Assembly: GCA_021798855.1 (NCBI GenBank)
Contig: JAJZBP010000118.1
Location: 1-6,457, forward strand
From: Bacillota bacterium
GTDB taxonomy: Bacteria > Bacillota > Sulfobacillia > JAJZIM01 > JAJZBP01
Direction of reading: 5' to 3'
Length of the DNA: 6,457 nucleotides
Under the pieces are notes generated by a model, which was given only the letters and a program-made list of their open reading frames with translations, did not search any database and had not been told where the DNA came from. Positions 4,484 through 6,457 of this stretch are shown in pieces (positions within the stretch are counted from its first letter, which is position 1; the number at the start of each line of letters is the position of its first letter). The position numbers and the translations under genes were made by a program.

Positions 4484-5769
4484 TCCGGGAAGGAACCATC
4501 CTCAGTATGGTTGCCGGGGAGGAACCTTTACGGGGGGACATTGCGGTCCGGGATGACCGGATCCTGGCGGTCGGCGTGGCGGGAGCCGTCCCGGCCGATT
4601 TTCGTCCGTCTCGGACGGTGGAGGCCGGCGGGCACCTGGTCCTGCCGGGGCTGATCAACACCCACAGCCACGCGGCCATGAATTTGCTACGGGGTTACGC
4701 CGACGACCTGCCGCTGATGCCCTGGCTCACCGAACGCATTTTTCCGGTGGAAGCGCGGCTGACCGGGGACGACGTCTACTGGGGAACGGGGCTGGCCATC
4801 TTGGAGATGATCGCCTCGGGGACGACCTGCTTTGCCGACATGTACTTTTTTATGGACCGGGTGGCCCAGATGGTCGAGGATGCCGGGATGCGGGCCTTCC
4901 TCTCCCGGGGACTGATCGGGGGGGCGCCGAATGGGGCGGAAGCCCTGGCCGAGGGATTGGCTTTGGCCGAGGCTTGGCAGGGGAGGGGCGACGGGCGGAT
5001 CACCGTCATGCTCGGCCCCCACGCCCCCTACACCTGCCCTCCGGCTTACCTGGAGCGGGTGGTGGCCGCGGCGCAAGAGTTGGGTCTGGGGATTCACATC
5101 CACCTGGCGGAGACCGCCGGGGAAGGGGAGGAAATCCGAAGGCTTTACGGCCGCTCGCCGGTGGCCCACCTGGAGCGGCTGGGTGTGTTCGACGTCCCGG
5201 CCCTGGCCGCCCACTGCGTCCACCTGGACGCGGCCGACATCGGCATCCTGGCCGAGAAGGGCGTGGGGGTGGCCCACAATCCGGTCAGCAACCTGAAACT
5301 GGGTTCCGGGATCGCGCCGCTCCTGGCCCTGCGGCGGGCCGGGGTGGCCGTGGGTCTGGGCAGCGACGGGGCGGCCAGCACCAACACCCTGGATCTGTTC
5401 CAGGAGATCAAGCTGGCCGCCTGGCTGGCCAAGGGGACGAGCGGCGATCCGGCGGCCTTCGGTGCCCGCCAGGCCCTGGAGTTGGCCACGGTGGGCGGCG
5501 CGGCGGTCTTGGGGCGGGCCGGCGAACTGGGCCAGGTCCGGCCCGGTTTCCTGGCCGACCTGATTGTGTTGTCCACGGACCGGCCCCACCTGACGCCGGC
5601 CCACGACCTTTATTCCCTGGCCGCCTACGCGGCCACCGGCGGCGACGTGGAAACGGTGATCATCGCCGGGAGGGTGGTTTACTCGGGCGGGGAATACCAC
5701 ACTCTGGACCGGGAGCGGATCCTGCGGGAGGGGAGGACCAGGGCCGCGGCCCTGGTGGGGAACGGATGA
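4468..5769 (+). CDS. mtaD: 5-methylthioadenosine/S-adenosylhomocysteine deaminase
   Basis: Zinc amidohydrolase that deaminates MTA to methylthioinosine and SAH to S-inosylhomocysteine (weakly adenosine to inosine); cytosolic. In 433-aa numbering the metal and catalytic sites are intact: NTHSHAAM at 64-71 (His66, His68), GPHAPYTCP at 183-191, IHLAET at 211-216 (His212, Glu215), AAHCVHLD at 247-254 (His249), and GSDGAASTNTLDLFQE at 298-313 (Asp300). HNPVSNLKLGSGIAP (270-284) and LLRGYADDL match the T. maritima Tm0936 type closely, supporting MTA/SAH rather than guanine or chlorohydrolase activity. The start is uncertain. TTG 4468 gives MGDLLIREGT, aligning with the family N-terminus; TTG 4429 would add 13 residues (MLEKSTRRER...) outside the family pattern, and TTG 4477 is also possible. 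It overlaps the thioesterase gene by ATGA. It probably once followed ahcY directly. Confidence 0.95.
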   Translation: MGDLLIREGTILSMVAGEEPLRGDIAVRDDRILAVGVAGAVPADFRPSRTVEAGGHLVLPGLINTHSHAAMNLLRGYADDLPLMPWLTERIFPVEARLTGDDVYWGTGLAILEMIASGTTCFADMYFFMDRVAQMVEDAGMRAFLSRGLIGGAPNGAEALAEGLALAEAWQGRGDGRITVMLGPHAPYTCPPAYLERVVAAAQELGLGIHIHLAETAGEGEEIRRLYGRSPVAHLERLGVFDVPALAAHCVHLDAADIGILAEKGVGVAHNPVSNLKLGSGIAPLLALRRAGVAVGLGSDGAASTNTLDLFQEIKLAAWLAKGTSGDPAAFGARQALELATVGGAAVLGRAGELGQVRPGFLADLIVLSTDRPHLTPAHDLYSLAAYAATGGDVETVIIAGRVVYSGGEYHTLDRERILREGRTRAAALVGNG

Positions 5770-6182
5770 GCCTTCCCCTGCGGGACAACCGCCGCTGCTT
5801 CGTTTGCGGAGAGGCCAACCCCATCGGCTTGCGGCTGTCCTTCCGGCGGGAAGGGGGGCTGGCGGTGGCCGAATTGGTCCTGGCCGACGTCTACCAGGGC
5901 TTTTTCGGCATGGCCCACGGCGGCGTCGCCGGTGCCTTGCTGGACGAGGCCATGTGGTATGCCCTGGAGAGCGCCGGGTTTTTGGGGCTGACGGCGGAGA
6001 TGAACGTCCGCTACCTCCGGCCGGTGCCGGTGGGCGAGCGGCTGGAGTTGGAGGGAAGGGCGGGTGAGATCAGGGGGAGGCTGGCGGAGGCCGGCGCCGA
6101 ACTGCGCACCGTCGCGGGGGTGGTGGCCCGGGCTTCGGGCAAGTTTATGCGCTGGTCGGGCGAGGTGGTCCGGGAGGTCTGA
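5766..6182 (+). CDS. PaaI-like hotdog-fold thioesterase
   Basis: Probably hydrolyses an acyl-CoA or related thioester; the substrate cannot be read from the sequence. The 138-aa length is normal for a single 4HBT domain. The N-terminal CFVCGEANPIGLRL (11-24) is the Cys-x-x-Cys/NPxGLxL signature of one PaaI subgroup. The hotdog core has HGGVAGALLDEAMWYA at 51-66, with the family HGG and the likely catalytic Asp60, then MNVRYLRPVPVGE (79-91) and a final strand ending GKFM. ATG 5766 overlaps the mtaD stop (ATGA), and GGTGGGG at 5754-5760 lies 5 bases upstream, so translation is coupled to mtaD. A role in clearing thioesters or sulfur intermediates alongside MtaD is only a guess from the overlap. 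Family assignment is strong; biological role unknown. Confidence 0.92.
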   Translation: MSLPLRDNRRCFVCGEANPIGLRLSFRREGGLAVAELVLADVYQGFFGMAHGGVAGALLDEAMWYALESAGFLGLTAEMNVRYLRPVPVGERLELEGRAGEIRGRLAEAGAELRTVAGVVARASGKFMRWSGEVVREV

Positions 6183-6287
6183 GGGGGGCGGTCCTTTGGG
6201 AAGGCGAGAAAAGTCGGAAGAACTCGGTGAAGGCCGGTTAATGAGTGTGCGGGTTGGAAAGGACAGATTGGGAAGAGGATTCGGCAG

Positions 6288-6297
6288 GGAGGTGATC
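6288..6297 (+). promoter_or_regulatory. Near-perfect Shine-Dalgarno without an intact gene
   Basis: GGAGGTGATC is fully complementary to the 16S rRNA 3' end. TTG 6306 follows 8 bases after the complementarity (13 after GGAGG) and opens a frame to the window edge, but only its first dozen codons look protein-like before the repeat region. Confidence 0.5.
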
Positions 6298-6341
6298 ATT
6301 CTCCGTTGGAACGGCGGCGCATTGTAGCTGACCACTTAATT

Positions 6342-6380
6342 TGTCATCAATTTGCCAACTGTCAATGTCATTGTCGTATC
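6342..6380 (+). repeat. Reiterated TGTC motifs, possible transposon end
   Basis: TGTC occurs at 6342, 6360, 6366 and 6372, the last three as consecutive hexamers TGTCAA, TGTCAT, TGTCGT; the spacing of the first to the second is 18, also a multiple of six. The stretch is sharply AT-rich between GC-rich DNA. Transposons of the TniA/TnsB and IS21 types commonly begin 5'-TGT and carry repeated transposase sites of this flavour. No transposase is visible inside the window, so element identity is inference. Confidence 0.35.
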
Positions 6381-6457
6381 ATCAGGAGAGTGGCAGCCGG
6401 AGCCCCTGGCGGACGAGCCTCTGCGGCCGTGGTTCCACAAGGGAGTCGGCAAGAGCC

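Larger units (their letters stand above)
6183..6457. other. Gene-poor right end, possible mobile-element boundary
   Basis: No complete convincing gene and no terminator after the thioesterase. A 28-codon ORF at 6241-6327 has no good ribosome binding site. A very strong binding site at 6288-6297 is followed by TTG 6306, whose early codons read ERRRIVADHL before entering AT-rich repeats at 6342-6380. Beyond 6382 the DNA is GC-rich and coding-like: on the - strand a frame ends at TGA (6382-6384) with the tail VRQGLRLPLS, and on the + strand frame 1 has strong G/C third positions (SSGEWQPEPLADEPLRPW). I cannot tell which is real. Confidence 0.4.

Noticed and set aside
4974..6182. Long + strand frame over mtaD continuing into the thioesterase, as a fusion protein
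   Set aside because: Its part inside mtaD is a shadow frame rich in Gly, Arg and Pro; only the segment from ATG 5766 is homologous to a known family.
6241..6327. 28-codon ORF after the thioesterase
   Set aside because: No ribosome binding site at proper distance, weak codon bias, and it overlaps the stronger signal at 6288-6308 in another frame.

Overview
The window is GC-rich bacterial DNA with six confident protein genes, all on the + strand. The short 'Thermotoga-type' S-adenosylhomocysteinase, an MTA/SAH deaminase close to Thermotoga maritima Tm0936, a phosphorylase ending in Cys-x-Cys, strong purine-rich ribosome binding sites and heavy use of TTG/GTG starts all suggest a GC-rich, probably thermophilic and anaerobic Firmicute (Clostridia/Moorella-like). 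That placement is inference; there is no rRNA or other direct marker.

Layout. Positions 1-332 hold no confident gene: a possible C-terminal gene fragment (2-160), GC-rich hairpins, a TTGACA box inside an inverted repeat, and the leader of ndk. Positions 333-2815 form a compact operon: ndk, an MTA/MTI phosphorylase (mtnP-like) and ahcY, closed by a strong hairpin terminator at 2828-2853. Positions 2854-4343 are visibly less GC-rich. They carry one gene for an AlbA_2/ATPase-fold regulator-like protein, which appears to start at a CTG codon. A 47-codon ORF overlaps its stop and leads into mtaD (MTA/SAH deaminase, about 4468-5769), which overlaps a hotdog-fold thioesterase (5766-6182) by ATGA. 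The right end (6183-6457) holds a near-perfect Shine-Dalgarno with only a short reading frame after it, then reiterated TGTC hexamers and unidentified GC-rich coding-like DNA. This looks like the edge of a mobile element, but it runs off the window.

How the genes fit. AhcY, the phosphorylase and MtaD all act on by-products of S-adenosylmethionine: S-adenosylhomocysteine (SAH) and methylthioadenosine (MTA). Three sequence details point the same way. MtaD would convert SAH and MTA to their inosine forms. The phosphorylase has the Asn typical of 6-oxopurine enzymes where adenine-specific MTA phosphorylases have Asp. The AhcY homologue has Lys where the human enzyme has the Glu that contacts the adenine amino group. 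The set may therefore be an inosine-branch recycling pathway: deaminate first, then split S-inosylhomocysteine and phosphorolyse methylthioinosine. The AlbA_2 gene appears to have been inserted between ahcY and mtaD, and the small coupled ORF may now help translate mtaD.
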